This document shows, piece after piece, positions 1 to 8,354 of a DNA stretch of 64,000 bases. Numbering within the stretch: position 1 is the stretch's first letter; every line of letters starts with the position of its first letter. The position numbers and the translations under genes are program-made. This DNA comes from Palsa-89 sp963824345 (GTDB lineage: Bacteria > Acidobacteriota > Terriglobia > Bryobacterales > Bryobacteraceae): the NCBI GenBank assembly GCA_963824345.1, contig CAWGOZ010000023.1:62001-126000 (forward strand), written 5' to 3'. A model generated the notes under the pieces. It made no database searches. It was not told the origin of the DNA and saw nothing but the letters and a program-made list of their open reading frames with translations.

Positions 1-59
1 GTCTCTTGCTCTTCGATCCGTTTCACCACGATCCGGTCATAGAGCGGTCGAATATTCAT
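1..59 (-). CDS. groES: Co-chaperonin GroES, N-terminal fragment
   Basis: Only the first 19 codons are inside the window; the gene runs off the left edge. The translated start (MNIRPLYDRIVVKRIEEQE) is the canonical opening of the 10 kDa chaperonin, which caps GroEL during protein folding in the cytoplasm. The ATG at 59-57 follows a perfect AGGAGGT Shine-Dalgarno at 75-69 on the minus strand. A CIRCE-like operator and promoter lie about 75 bases upstream. groEL would be expected next, outside the window. The identification is firm despite the short length because the N-terminus is strongly conserved. Confidence 0.9.
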   Translation of the reverse strand, partial: MNIRPLYDRIVVKRIEEQE

Positions 60-130
60 AGTTATTGAACCTCCTGTTACGTGCAGCTTGGAATTTTATA
101 TTGGGCGAGTGTTGATCTCTCGCCTCACGT

Positions 131-160
131 ATCTTAGCAGACTCCCGCGACGAGTGACAA
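131..160 (-). promoter_or_regulatory. Degenerate CIRCE operator overlapping the groES promoter
   Basis: Reading the minus strand there is TTGTCACTC, a 9-base spacer, then GTCTGCTAA (160-134). The HrcA operator CIRCE is TTAGCACTC-N9-GAGTGCTAA, so each arm matches 7 of 9 positions and the spacer is exact. The same DNA contains a plausible sigma-70 promoter: -35 TTGTCA (160-155), 18 bases, -10 TAAGAT (136-131). Operator over promoter is the usual arrangement for HrcA-controlled groESL. The assignment is inferred from the match and the position; hrcA itself is not in the window. Confidence 0.55.
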
Positions 161-258
161 CAATATTCCATAAATCGTTGCATCGTATAGACTTATATTT
201 TCCGGCACGAGAGACGTGGACACCGCTGGAAGCTTCTCGATATGCTGGAAGGGTATCC

Positions 259-2559
259 ATGCGCCGCTTTGCGCCACTGATCCTGTTGGGCTTCTTCGTG
301 ATTGTCTGCGCCGTCGGCTGGACCTATTACGAGCGCCTGAAGCTGCTGGAGGCCAGCGTGCCGGTGAAACCAAAGAAACTGGCCCCCGGCTTGTCGGCGA
401 CCTTCCACGGCTGGACGTATAGCCATACCTCGAGCCAGAAGACCGTTATTCGCTTGCACGCCGACGATTTTCAGGAGTTGGACGGTAAATATGAGCTGGC
501 CGGCGTCACGCTGGACATCTACAACAAAGACGGCCAGAAATTCGATCACATCCAGAGCGCCAAGGGCGAGTACGACGTAGCCACGGGGATGCTGTACTCC
601 GACGGCGAGGTGGCGATCACGTTGAACCAGCCGGTGGACGGGCAGGCGACGCCCCAGTTGATGCACGTCAGATCCTCCGGCGTTCACGTAGAAAGTAAGA
701 CCGGGAAGGCCAATACCGATCGCCTGGCCACGTTCAAGTTCGACCGGGGCGACGGCCACGCGGTGGGCGCCGATTACGACCCCACCACTGGGGAGCTGAA
801 TTTGCACGGCCAGGTAGCTATGACCTGGCGCGGGACCGATCCGGATACGATTCCGATGAAGATCGAAACCGATCAGCTCAATTACAAAGAGAAAGACGGG
901 AAGGTGTTTCTAACGCCCTGGTCCAAGCTAACGCGCGACACCCTGACGATGAACGCCGGACCCGCCATTGTCACGATACAGAAGGGCTATATCAAGTTCG
1001 TGGAAACCACGCAGGCCAAGGGCACCGACCGGCGTCCGGGCCGGGACCTGGATTTCGCCGCCAATCAACTGCGGCTGGATTTCAACGGCAATAACCAGAT
1101 CCAGCGGATTACGGGCGTGGATCAGGCTCGCGTGGTTTCGGCAGGTGAAACTTCAGTGACCACCATCGCGTCGGATCGGGTGACGATGGAATTTGAAACC
1201 AACCAAACTGACAGCATCCTCAAGGCCGCGGTTTCGCAAGGGCACAGCACCATGGAATCGAAGCCGGTGCTCCGGCCGGGCGTGGATACGGACGAAACGC
1301 GGATACTCAAGAGCGACACGATTTGGACCAAGATGCGCCCGGGCGGCCAGGAGATTGAGTCGGTGGAGACGCAGGGGCCCGGCGCGCTGGAGTTCCTACC
1401 CAACCGGCCCGAACAGTCGCACCGCTGGATGACTGGCGACCATATTTGGATGACATATGGGCCGAGGAACACGATTCAAAGCTTCCGCTCCGTTGCCGTG
1501 ACGACTCGCACCGAGAAGCCCAAAGAGAAAAACGCGAAGACCGATCCGGCGCCGGAATTGACCTGGAGCAAGAATCTGGTTGCGACGTTCCTGCCGAACT
1601 CGTCGAAGCTCAACAGCCTGGATCAATCGGGCGATTTCCGTTATGAATCGGGCGAGCGCAAGGCGACGGCGGAACGAGCCCTGCTGGATCAGCCCAACAA
1701 CGTCATCACCTTGCTGGGCGCGGCGCGCATGTCGGATTCCACCGGCACGGCCGACGCGGACAAGATCGTGATGAATCAAATGTCGGGGGACTTCACCGCG
1801 GAAGGCCACGTGATATCCACCCACAAGCCCGATAAGAAAAAAGACGACAACTCCGGCGGCGGGATGCTGTCGGAGGACGAGCCTCTGCACGCGCGAGCGA
1901 AGAAAATGGTATCCACCGACAACAATCTGCAGGTTCGATACGAAGGCGATGCGGTCTTATGGCAGGGCGCGGACCGGCTGGAGGCGGAGACGGTGGAGAT
2001 CGATCGCGACAACAATTTACTCAAAGCCCATGGGCACGTCTTGAGTCAGTTGCTGGACAAAACGAAAGACCAGGATGCCCCCAAAGACGGGAAAACCCAC
2101 GCGGACCCTTCGCAAAAAGGCGCCAGCAAGGCGTCTCTGCGCATATTCACCGTGGTGAAGGCGGCCGATCTGGACTACAACGACGACACGCGCCTCGCCC
2201 ACTATACGGGCGGCGTCACGCTGGAACGGCCCGATATGACGGTGAAGGCGCTGGATGTTCACGCCTACTTGCGCAACGACAGCGACGATTCGTCGCTCGA
2301 TCACGCACTGGCGGATGGCCAGGTGCAGGTCCACAAGAAGATGCCCGATCGAACGCGCGATGCCGCCTCCGACCATGCCGAATACTATGTCGACGAAGAC
2401 AAAGTTATTCTAGAGGGAGGGCAGCCGCGCCTGATCGATAGTACGCGCGGAACTACCCGAGGCGAAAAATTGACCTGGTATTCCTCCGATGACCGGCTGC
2501 TGGTGGACGGAGTGCCGCAGCAGCAGGTGAAGAGCGTGTTGCACCACAAAACGAAGTAA
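259..2559 (+). CDS. LptC/LptA-type LPS transport protein, large fused form
   Basis: This 766-residue protein has one N-terminal membrane anchor (about residues 6-22), an LptC-like periplasmic segment, and then long stretches resembling the OstA/LptA beta-jellyroll, with phrases such as YDSDGEV-type and ARYEGDAV-type strands recurring to the C-terminus. LptC and LptA bridge lipopolysaccharide from the inner-membrane LptBFG complex to the outer membrane. The usual lengths are about 190 and 180 residues, so this looks like both functions in one chain. I chose the ATG at 259 over the earlier in-frame ATG at 88 because GGAAGGG precedes it at good distance and the membrane anchor follows at once. 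lptB begins 14 bases after the stop, which supports the assignment. Confidence 0.75.
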   Translation: MRRFAPLILLGFFVIVCAVGWTYYERLKLLEASVPVKPKKLAPGLSATFHGWTYSHTSSQKTVIRLHADDFQELDGKYELAGVTLDIYNKDGQKFDHIQSAKGEYDVATGMLYSDGEVAITLNQPVDGQATPQLMHVRSSGVHVESKTGKANTDRLATFKFDRGDGHAVGADYDPTTGELNLHGQVAMTWRGTDPDTIPMKIETDQLNYKEKDGKVFLTPWSKLTRDTLTMNAGPAIVTIQKGYIKFVETTQAKGTDRRPGRDLDFAANQLRLDFNGNNQIQRITGVDQARVVSAGETSVTTIASDRVTMEFETNQTDSILKAAVSQGHSTMESKPVLRPGVDTDETRILKSDTIWTKMRPGGQEIESVETQGPGALEFLPNRPEQSHRWMTGDHIWMTYGPRNTIQSFRSVAVTTRTEKPKEKNAKTDPAPELTWSKNLVATFLPNSSKLNSLDQSGDFRYESGERKATAERALLDQPNNVITLLGAARMSDSTGTADADKIVMNQMSGDFTAEGHVISTHKPDKKKDDNSGGGMLSEDEPLHARAKKMVSTDNNLQVRYEGDAVLWQGADRLEAETVEIDRDNNLLKAHGHVLSQLLDKTKDQDAPKDGKTHADPSQKGASKASLRIFTVVKAADLDYNDDTRLAHYTGGVTLERPDMTVKALDVHAYLRNDSDDSSLDHALADGQVQVHKKMPDRTRDAASDHAEYYVDEDKVILEGGQPRLIDSTRGTTRGEKLTWYSSDDRLLVDGVPQQQVKSVLHHKTK

Positions 2560-2573
2560 GCGAAGAACTCCCG

Positions 2574-3347
2574 ATGCGCACACTGCAGACCACCGAGATT
2601 TCGAAGAGCTACCGCGGCCGGAAGGTTGTGGACAATGTGTCGCTTTGGGTGAAGCAGGGCGAAGTGGTGGGATTGCTTGGGCCCAACGGCGCCGGCAAGA
2701 CCACGTCGTTCTACATTATTGTGGGGCTGATCAGCCCGGACTCCGGGAATGTAGTGGTCAGCAACGGCGAGGGTTCCGAAGACATTACCCGGATGCCGAT
2801 GTACCAGCGTGCCCGTCGCGGCATCAGCTATCTACCGCAAGAGCCCTCGGTTTTTCGCAAGCTCACGGTGGAAGACAACCTGATGGCCATTCTGCAGACT
2901 CTGCGGATGAGCGGGCGCGAGCGGCGGGAGCGAATGAACCTGCTGATCGAGCAGTTGGGCCTCGAGACGGTGCGCCACAACAAGGGCTACGCTCTTTCGG
3001 GGGGCGAACGGCGGCGCGTCGAGATCGCGCGTTCGCTGGTGATCGAGCCCAGCTTTCTGCTGCTGGACGAGCCTTTTTCTGGCATCGATCCCATCCAGGT
3101 GCTGGAGTTGCAGCGGATTATTTTCGACCTGAAGAACCTTGGGATCGGCATTCTGGTGACCGACCACAACGTCCGCGAAACTTTGGCCGTAACCGATCGC
3201 GCGTACATCATCAACAACGGCAAAATCTTTCGCGCCGGAACGCCGGACGCTCTGGGCCGCGATTCCGAAGTGCGGCGCGTGTATCTGGGAGAGAACTTTA
3301 ATCTCGAGTTGGAAACCGGGCGCTGGAAGTACGTGGCGGAAGGCTAA
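2574..3347 (+). CDS. lptB: LPS export ABC transporter ATP-binding protein LptB
   Basis: LptB is the cytoplasmic ATPase that powers LPS extraction from the inner membrane with LptF/LptG. The 257-residue protein has a Walker A GPNGAGKTT (about residues 37-45), the Q-loop region, signature LSGGERRR, Walker B LLLDEPFSGIDP with its catalytic Glu, and H-loop TDHN. The ending in ENFNLE-type sequence is also typical of LptB. It lies directly downstream of the LptC/LptA-like gene, as in many Gram-negative lpt operons. LptF and LptG are not in the window. Confidence 0.93.
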   Translation: MRTLQTTEISKSYRGRKVVDNVSLWVKQGEVVGLLGPNGAGKTTSFYIIVGLISPDSGNVVVSNGEGSEDITRMPMYQRARRGISYLPQEPSVFRKLTVEDNLMAILQTLRMSGRERRERMNLLIEQLGLETVRHNKGYALSGGERRRVEIARSLVIEPSFLLLDEPFSGIDPIQVLELQRIIFDLKNLGIGILVTDHNVRETLAVTDRAYIINNGKIFRAGTPDALGRDSEVRRVYLGENFNLELETGRWKYVAEG

Positions 3348-3363
3348 GCCGCGCGCGACAATC

Positions 3364-4150
3364 ATGGATCTCGAAAAGGTTCTGCTGCGCAAAGTGGGCG
3401 AGGCCGTCGGCCGGTTTAAGATGATCCGGGACGGCGACCGGGTTGCCGTGGCGCTATCGGGCGGCAAGGATTCCCTCACGCTGCTGGAGGCGCTACTGCT
3501 TTTGAGGGAACGAGCGCCGATCCATTTTTACAGTCTGCGCTTTCACCGTCGAGCAGGGCAAGTTTCTGCGGCCGATCGGACCCCTTGGGGAGTATCTCAA
3601 ATCCCGTGGCGTGGACTGGACGTATCACACCGATAATCCGTCGCTCCGGTTGCTCGAAGAGCAGCCCGATCATGGCTGCGACCTGTGCAGCCGATTCCGG
3701 CGCCGGGCCGTTTACCAGATCGCGCGCGGGCTGGGCGCGAACGTGATCGCCTTCGGGCACACCGCCGACGATTTTTGCGAATCGTTCCTGCGCAACGCCA
3801 TGTTCACGGGACGCGTGAGCGCGCTACCGGCCATCACCTATTCTCGACAAAAGGATTTTCGTCTCATTCGTCCGCTGGTGTTCGTGACGGAGGATATTAC
3901 CGGCCAGTACGCGGAGTCTTTGGGCGCGCCGATTGTTCCGTGCGGCTGCTCGCAGCGGACCGGCACGGTGCGCAAGTCCATCCGAGGTCTCTTCAGTGAG
4001 ATCGAGAAGGACTATCCGCACTTGAAAGAGACGCTACTTTCGGCCATGGGAAATCTTGAACCGGAGCGCCTGCTCGATCCGCGGTATCTGGACCTCGACA
4101 GCAGCCAGGGCGCTGGTGCCGATGATTTGCTGCCGGTTTTAGACGATTAG
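3364..4150 (+). pseudogene. ttcA: TtcA-like tRNA 2-thiocytidine synthetase, frameshifted
   Basis: Two overlapping frames together make one TtcA-family protein, which thiolates C32 of certain tRNAs using an ATP-pyrophosphatase fold and an iron-sulfur cluster. The first frame (3364-3636) carries the PP-loop SGGKDS. The second (to 4150) carries the CDLC motif, the GHTADD motif and a later CGC. The frames would join at a run of five T at 3525-3529: removing one T gives a continuous ...IHFTVCAFTVEQGKFL... reading. As given, translation stops at 3636. This is either a recent inactivation or a homopolymer error. The start ATG at 3364 lies 16 bases after lptB. Confidence 0.8.
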
Positions 4151-4153
4151 CGA

Positions 4154-5524
4154 TCATTGCGCTCCGCGCGACAGCAGCATCACCTTCGCGGTGCGAAACA
4201 TGATGAGGGCGTCGAGCGCGGGCGCGAGATTCTTGATGTAGTACAGGTCGTACTCGAGCTTCACGATGGTGTCCTCGATGCTGTCGCCGTATTTGTGGTT
4301 AATCTGCGCCCATCCGGTGATCCCCGGCTTGATGCAGTGGCGATGCCGGTAGTAGGGAATGCGTTTCTCGAGCTCGCCGGCAAACTCGGGGCGCTCCGGC
4401 CGCGGGCCCACGATCGACATGTCCCCCTTCAAAACGTTGAACAACTGGGGCAGCTCATCTAACCGGAGCCGGCGCAGCCAGCGTCCCACGGGCGTGATGC
4501 GCGGATCGTTGCGCGCAGCCCACACGGCGCCGCTGCGCGCTTCCGCGTCGATCACCATGGAACGGAATTTATAGAGCGTGAAGAGGCGGTCGTTCTTTCC
4601 GACGCGCTGCTGGCGGAGCAGCGCTGGACCGGGCGAAGTCAGCTTTATCAGGACGGCTACCGAGAGCATTACGGGCGCTGCAATCAGCGTGGCAAGCGCC
4701 GCGGAGGTGAGGGAGTAAATCGATTGCAGCAGTACCCGTCTTTGGTTGGGACCCAGTTCGGTGGATGAAAAGATCAACTGCGAGGGGCGCAGCTCGCGGG
4801 TCGAGATCCGTTCGAATGCCGCTTCATACATGCTGAGTGAGTCCTCGATGCGGATTCCGGAGAGGCGCATTTCGAGAAGCTGCGCCACGGGCAGGTTGGA
4901 CCGGCGCTCGGTGAGCCCCACGACGATGCGGTGTGGGTGCAGCCGGTCCACAACTTCGCGAAGGTCAGAGAGCGCACCCAGGCGTTTGCCGCAGGGCGAG
5001 TTGGAATCGTCCAGGAATCCAAGAGGAGTGAGACCTTTCTCGGGATGCAGTTCCAGCTGAGCGGCAATCTCCTGCACGATGGCCGAATTTCCAACGAAGA
5101 TAACCCGCTCGGCCGGCATTCTCCTGAGGAGTACGGCGCTGAAGAAAGCGCGCCATGCGAGCAGAGCAAGGATGGTCAGGCCGCTTCCGGCGATCATAGG
5201 AGCCGCGGGCAGCACCAATTGCGGCAGCTTCCAGTAGCTGAGCAACGCTTCGGCCAGGAACGCCGCTCCGGCCACCACCACGGCGTATTGAATGAGATCC
5301 GGGGTCCGGACGCGAAAGTTGCTGTATAAGTCGTGGAAGTAGATGCCCACGATCAGGGCGATAGTGACGATGAGAATGCGTAACCAACCGTTGTCGTCCA
5401 GCAGGAACACCTGTGCGTCCAGCCGCAACAAGCCCAGGGTCGCGGCCACGTAGCACAGATAGATCAGAATAAATTCCGAAGCCAGCAGTGCGGCGACGCG
5501 GCCCGAAATAGTGCGGCGAAACAC
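4154..5524 (-). CDS. Exopolysaccharide polyprenyl-phosphate sugar transferase
   Basis: This 456-residue protein has the architecture of EPS polyprenyl glycosylphosphotransferases, which transfer the first sugar-phosphate to undecaprenyl phosphate and so start repeat-unit synthesis. The N-terminal half has about five membrane segments and a nucleotide-binding-like region (VIFVGNS). A further membrane helix precedes the catalytic bacterial sugar transferase domain, with KFRSM, LDELPQL and GDMSIVGPRP in order. The ending PGITGWAQIN...LEYDLYYI is also characteristic. It sits 15 bases downstream of a UDP-sugar dehydrogenase gene on the same strand, which fits a small EPS operon. The sugar specificity cannot be read from the sequence. 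Confidence 0.9.
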   Translation of the reverse strand: MFRRTISGRVAALLASEFILIYLCYVAATLGLLRLDAQVFLLDDNGWLRILIVTIALIVGIYFHDLYSNFRVRTPDLIQYAVVVAGAAFLAEALLSYWKLPQLVLPAAPMIAGSGLTILALLAWRAFFSAVLLRRMPAERVIFVGNSAIVQEIAAQLELHPEKGLTPLGFLDDSNSPCGKRLGALSDLREVVDRLHPHRIVVGLTERRSNLPVAQLLEMRLSGIRIEDSLSMYEAAFERISTRELRPSQLIFSSTELGPNQRRVLLQSIYSLTSAALATLIAAPVMLSVAVLIKLTSPGPALLRQQRVGKNDRLFTLYKFRSMVIDAEARSGAVWAARNDPRITPVGRWLRRLRLDELPQLFNVLKGDMSIVGPRPERPEFAGELEKRIPYYRHRHCIKPGITGWAQINHKYGDSIEDTIVKLEYDLYYIKNLAPALDALIMFRTAKVMLLSRGAQ

Positions 5525-5539
5525 GGAAATCGAAAGAAC

Positions 5540-6973
5540 TCACGTTCCGGCTCGCGACACGGCCTGCGCGCGAGGAGTGGATTTGAGTGAGCCGTTTACC
5601 AGCCCGAGTACGGGAATACCGCTGGCCTGAATTTGCTCCATCGCAGCGGCGGCCTGCTTTTGCGCCAGCACCAGGTGGTCCGCCCACGCCAGAATCTGGT
5701 CCAGGCTGCCGGTGAGCAACCGTCCGATATGCGGAATGGTTTCCAGAATGAAATGGCGGTTGGATCCATAAATGGCCTCCAGCCGGATGCGCGGATCGTA
5801 CACCTTCACGTCGCGTCCCTTGCCGATGAGTTGCTCCAGCAACGTCACCACCGGGCTTTCGCGCAGGTCGTCGGTGTCTTCCTTGAATGCCAGCCCGATG
5901 ACGCCGACGCGTTGCGCCGGCAGATCGAGGACTGCCTGGATGGCGCGTTCGAGGTGCCGCTCGTTACTCGGCATGGCCGCTTCGAGCAACGGCAATTTCA
6001 AATCGAGATGGGCCGCGCGATAGACCAGCGCGCGCAAATCCTTCGGCAAACAGGAGCCGCCGAAAGCGAAACCGGGCTTCAGATAGGCGGGAGAAATATT
6101 CAGCTTCACGTCTTGGCACAGCGTGTCCATCACCTCTTGGCCGTCCATGCCCACCTGCTCGCACAATGCGCCGATTTCGTTGGCGAACGAAATCTTCACC
6201 GCGTGAAAGGCGTTGCAGGCATACTTGATCATCTCCGCGGTTCGCAAAGAGACCAGGCTGGCGTGGACTCCCAGCGGTTGATACAGGTCCGCGAGGCGTT
6301 CCATAGCCGAGCGGTCGCTGCCGCCGATCACCACCAGCGACGGCTCAAAGAAATCCTGAACCGCGGAGCCTTCCCGGAGAAACTCCGGATGACACACCAC
6401 GCTTACGGCCGCGTTACCGGCAAAGGAAGGCAGCACCAGTTCCTCGCAGGTGCCGGGAAACACGGTGCTACGGATGGCGATGATCAGGGTCTTGGCACCC
6501 GAGTTTTCACGACCAGCAACCTGAGCGCGGATCTCGCCCACGGCCCGGCGCAATTGGTCAAGACCCAGATTGCCGTTCTTCTCCGACGGCGTTCCGACGC
6601 AAACCAGCGCGATGTCCGCTTCCGCGATTGCATCGGCCGAGGTGGAAGCCGACAGCCTTCCCGCGGCAGTATTCTCCCGTACCAGTTCGTTCAGACCCGG
6701 CTCAAAAAAGGGCGCGCGGCCGTTTTGAACTTCGTTGATTTTGTAGTGGTCCCGGTCGATCCCAAAAACGCGATGTCCCAGGCTCGCTAAACAGGCAGCC
6801 GTCACGCATCCGACGTAACCAAGTCCGAATACGGTAACGTTGACCGGATCTTTTGTTTGCAGCGATAAATCCTTGGTTTCAGTATGGCACGGCCGGAAGA
6901 ATCGTGCGCCCGCCGCACGCGCGGGGGTACAGTAGAAGCAAAACAATGCAGTCTTCCGCAGCTCCGGCAGCAC
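5540..6973 (-). CDS. UDP-glucose 6-dehydrogenase family protein
   Basis: The protein is a UDP-glucose/GDP-mannose dehydrogenase, which oxidises a nucleotide sugar twice to its uronic acid using NAD. A Rossmann motif VFGLGYVG opens the conserved part, and the catalytic cysteine lies in the FGGSCLPKD motif. Substrate-recognition motifs such as GVIGLAFKEDTDDLRESP follow, and the domain order is complete. The start is uncertain. Homology begins around 6843, but the only in-frame start codons upstream are GTG at 6973 and TTG at 6946, both overlapping the divergent dehydrogenase gene; I give the longest form. It precedes the sugar transferase gene in an apparent EPS operon. Confidence 0.85.
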   Translation of the reverse strand: MLPELRKTALFCFYCTPARAAGARFFRPCHTETKDLSLQTKDPVNVTVFGLGYVGCVTAACLASLGHRVFGIDRDHYKINEVQNGRAPFFEPGLNELVRENTAAGRLSASTSADAIAEADIALVCVGTPSEKNGNLGLDQLRRAVGEIRAQVAGRENSGAKTLIIAIRSTVFPGTCEELVLPSFAGNAAVSVVCHPEFLREGSAVQDFFEPSLVVIGGSDRSAMERLADLYQPLGVHASLVSLRTAEMIKYACNAFHAVKISFANEIGALCEQVGMDGQEVMDTLCQDVKLNISPAYLKPGFAFGGSCLPKDLRALVYRAAHLDLKLPLLEAAMPSNERHLERAIQAVLDLPAQRVGVIGLAFKEDTDDLRESPVVTLLEQLIGKGRDVKVYDPRIRLEAIYGSNRHFILETIPHIGRLLTGSLDQILAWADHLVLAQKQAAAAMEQIQASGIPVLGLVNGSLKSTPRAQAVSRAGT

Positions 6974-8265
6974 AGACTCTGGAAGAGAAGATCATAAGCC
7001 GCACCGCTCGCGTCGGCATCATCGGGCTGGGTTATGTTGGCTTGCCGCTAGCCATGGAGTTCGCCAAGGCTGGGTTCCCGGTTACGGGAATCGATATCGA
7101 GCCATCCAAAGTCGCGCAATTAAATCGCGGCGAGTCGTACGTGCAGGACGTAGCACCGCACGTTCTGGGGCCCTTGGTTGAGGCTCGCAAGTTTCATGCC
7201 ACCACGGACTTCTCCGTGATCTCCGAACTGGACACCATCAATATCGCGGTCCCCACGCCGTTGCGCAAAACCAAGGACCCCGACATGAGCTACATCGTGT
7301 CCGCGTGCCAGGCCATCGCGAAATATTTCGGCCCTGGCAAGCTAGTGATTCTGGAATCGACCACGTATCCGGGCACCACCGACGAGCTGGTTCTGCCCAT
7401 GCTGGAACGTCCCGGCTTAAAGGTTGGGGAACAATTCTTTTTGTGTTTCTCGCCGGAACGCGTGGATCCCGGCAATCCCCGGTTCCAGACCGCGAACATT
7501 CCCAAAGTGGTGGGCGGGATCACGCCCGCCTGCACGAAATTGGGCCAACTGTTTTACTCGCAGGCTTTGGAGACCGTAGTGCCGGTGAGCTCCACCCGCG
7601 TAGCGGAGATGGTGAAGTTGCTTGAAAACACTTTCCGCATGATCAACATCGGCCTGGTGAACGAAATGGCCCTGATGTGCGACCGCATGGGCATCAATGT
7701 CTGGGAGGTGATCGATGCCGCGGCCACCAAACCGTTCGGATTCATGCCGTTTTATCCCGGCCCCGGCTTGGGCGGCCACTGCATCCCGATCGATCCGTTC
7801 TATCTTTCGTGGAAGACCAAGCAGGCCGGAATCGAGGCGCGTTTCATCGAGCTCGCCGGATACATCAACGGACAGATGCCGCACTTTGTGGTGGACAAGA
7901 TTCAGAACGCGCTGAACGATCACTCCAAGCCGCTCCGGGGTTCGCACGTGCACATTCTCGGCGCCGCCTACAAGCGCAATATCGGCGACGTGCGCGAATC
8001 GCCTGCTCTGGATATTATTCTGCTCCTCGAGCGGCGCGGCGCGCGTATCACTTACAGCGATCCGTTCGTTCCCCAATTACAGCTGGACGGCCATCAATTG
8101 AAGGCTAAGGACGCCGTTCAACAGTCCGGGGAAGCCGACTGCGTGGTGATCATAACCGATCATGCCAGCTTCGACTACGCGGCCATCCTGGAACGCGCCA
8201 AGCTGGTGGTTGACACGCGTAACGCGCTCAAGAATCACCCCTCATCCAAAGTCGTTCGGCTGTAG
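6946..8265 (+). CDS. UDP-N-acetyl-D-hexosamine dehydrogenase (WbpA/WecC-like)
   Basis: This 439-residue nucleotide-sugar dehydrogenase has a Rossmann motif IIGLGYVGLPLA, the middle-domain motif ESTTYPGTTDE, the catalytic cysteine in GPGLGGHCIPIDP, and the C-terminal LGAAYKRNIGDVRESP. The GGHCIPIDP form is the one found in UDP-GlcNAc or UDP-ManNAc 6-dehydrogenases that make hexosaminuronic acids for surface polysaccharides, unlike the GGSCLPKD form in the divergent neighbour. The ATG at 6946 is preferred over the in-frame ATG at 6853 because the earlier one would overlap deeply with the opposite gene. A two-armed repeat lies just after the stop. Confidence 0.88.
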   Translation: MQSSAAPAAQTLEEKIISRTARVGIIGLGYVGLPLAMEFAKAGFPVTGIDIEPSKVAQLNRGESYVQDVAPHVLGPLVEARKFHATTDFSVISELDTINIAVPTPLRKTKDPDMSYIVSACQAIAKYFGPGKLVILESTTYPGTTDELVLPMLERPGLKVGEQFFLCFSPERVDPGNPRFQTANIPKVVGGITPACTKLGQLFYSQALETVVPVSSTRVAEMVKLLENTFRMINIGLVNEMALMCDRMGINVWEVIDAAATKPFGFMPFYPGPGLGGHCIPIDPFYLSWKTKQAGIEARFIELAGYINGQMPHFVVDKIQNALNDHSKPLRGSHVHILGAAYKRNIGDVRESPALDIILLLERRGARITYSDPFVPQLQLDGHQLKAKDAVQQSGEADCVVIITDHASFDYAAILERAKLVVDTRNALKNHPSSKVVRL

Positions 8266-8270
8266 GTTCC

Positions 8271-8329
8271 GCTTGCTCACGCGCGCGGCTCAGAATGTGT
8301 CACCGAGCCGCGACCGTAAGGGAGCCGGT
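8271..8329. repeat. Two-armed palindromic dispersed repeat, copy 1
   Basis: The left arm at 8271-8291 (GCTTGCTCACGCGCGCGGCT plus C) and the right arm at 8305-8325 (GAGCCGCGACCGTAAGGGAG plus C) are imperfect inverted repeats, 16 of 21 positions pairing, around a 13-base loop. The same pair of arms occurs in the opposite orientation at 49184-49245, and single arms occur at 29930, 45835 and 57939. It fills most of the gap between the dehydrogenase and mlaE genes. I recall similar arms scattered widely in acidobacterial genomes; that is memory, not a search. Confidence 0.75.
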
Positions 8330-8354
8330 AACCCCAACATGGTAGGATCTGGAG

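Noticed and set aside
3348..3363. Further dispersed-repeat fragment after lptB (GCCGCGCGCG)
   Set aside because: Only about 11 bases match one arm, which is within chance for this composition.
3525..3529. Programmed frameshifting to make full-length TtcA
   Set aside because: Five T is not a typical slippery heptamer, no stimulatory structure is obvious, and the family does not use frameshifting; mutation or sequencing error is simpler.
5633..6790. 385-residue open frame opposite the UDP-glucose dehydrogenase gene
   Set aside because: It lies wholly antisense to a well-supported gene and has the Arg/His/Gln-rich composition of a shadow frame in G+C-rich DNA.
8271..8329. CRISPR-like array or transposon end
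   Set aside because: The repeat is an isolated inverted pair without regular spacers, target-site duplication or a nearby transposase.
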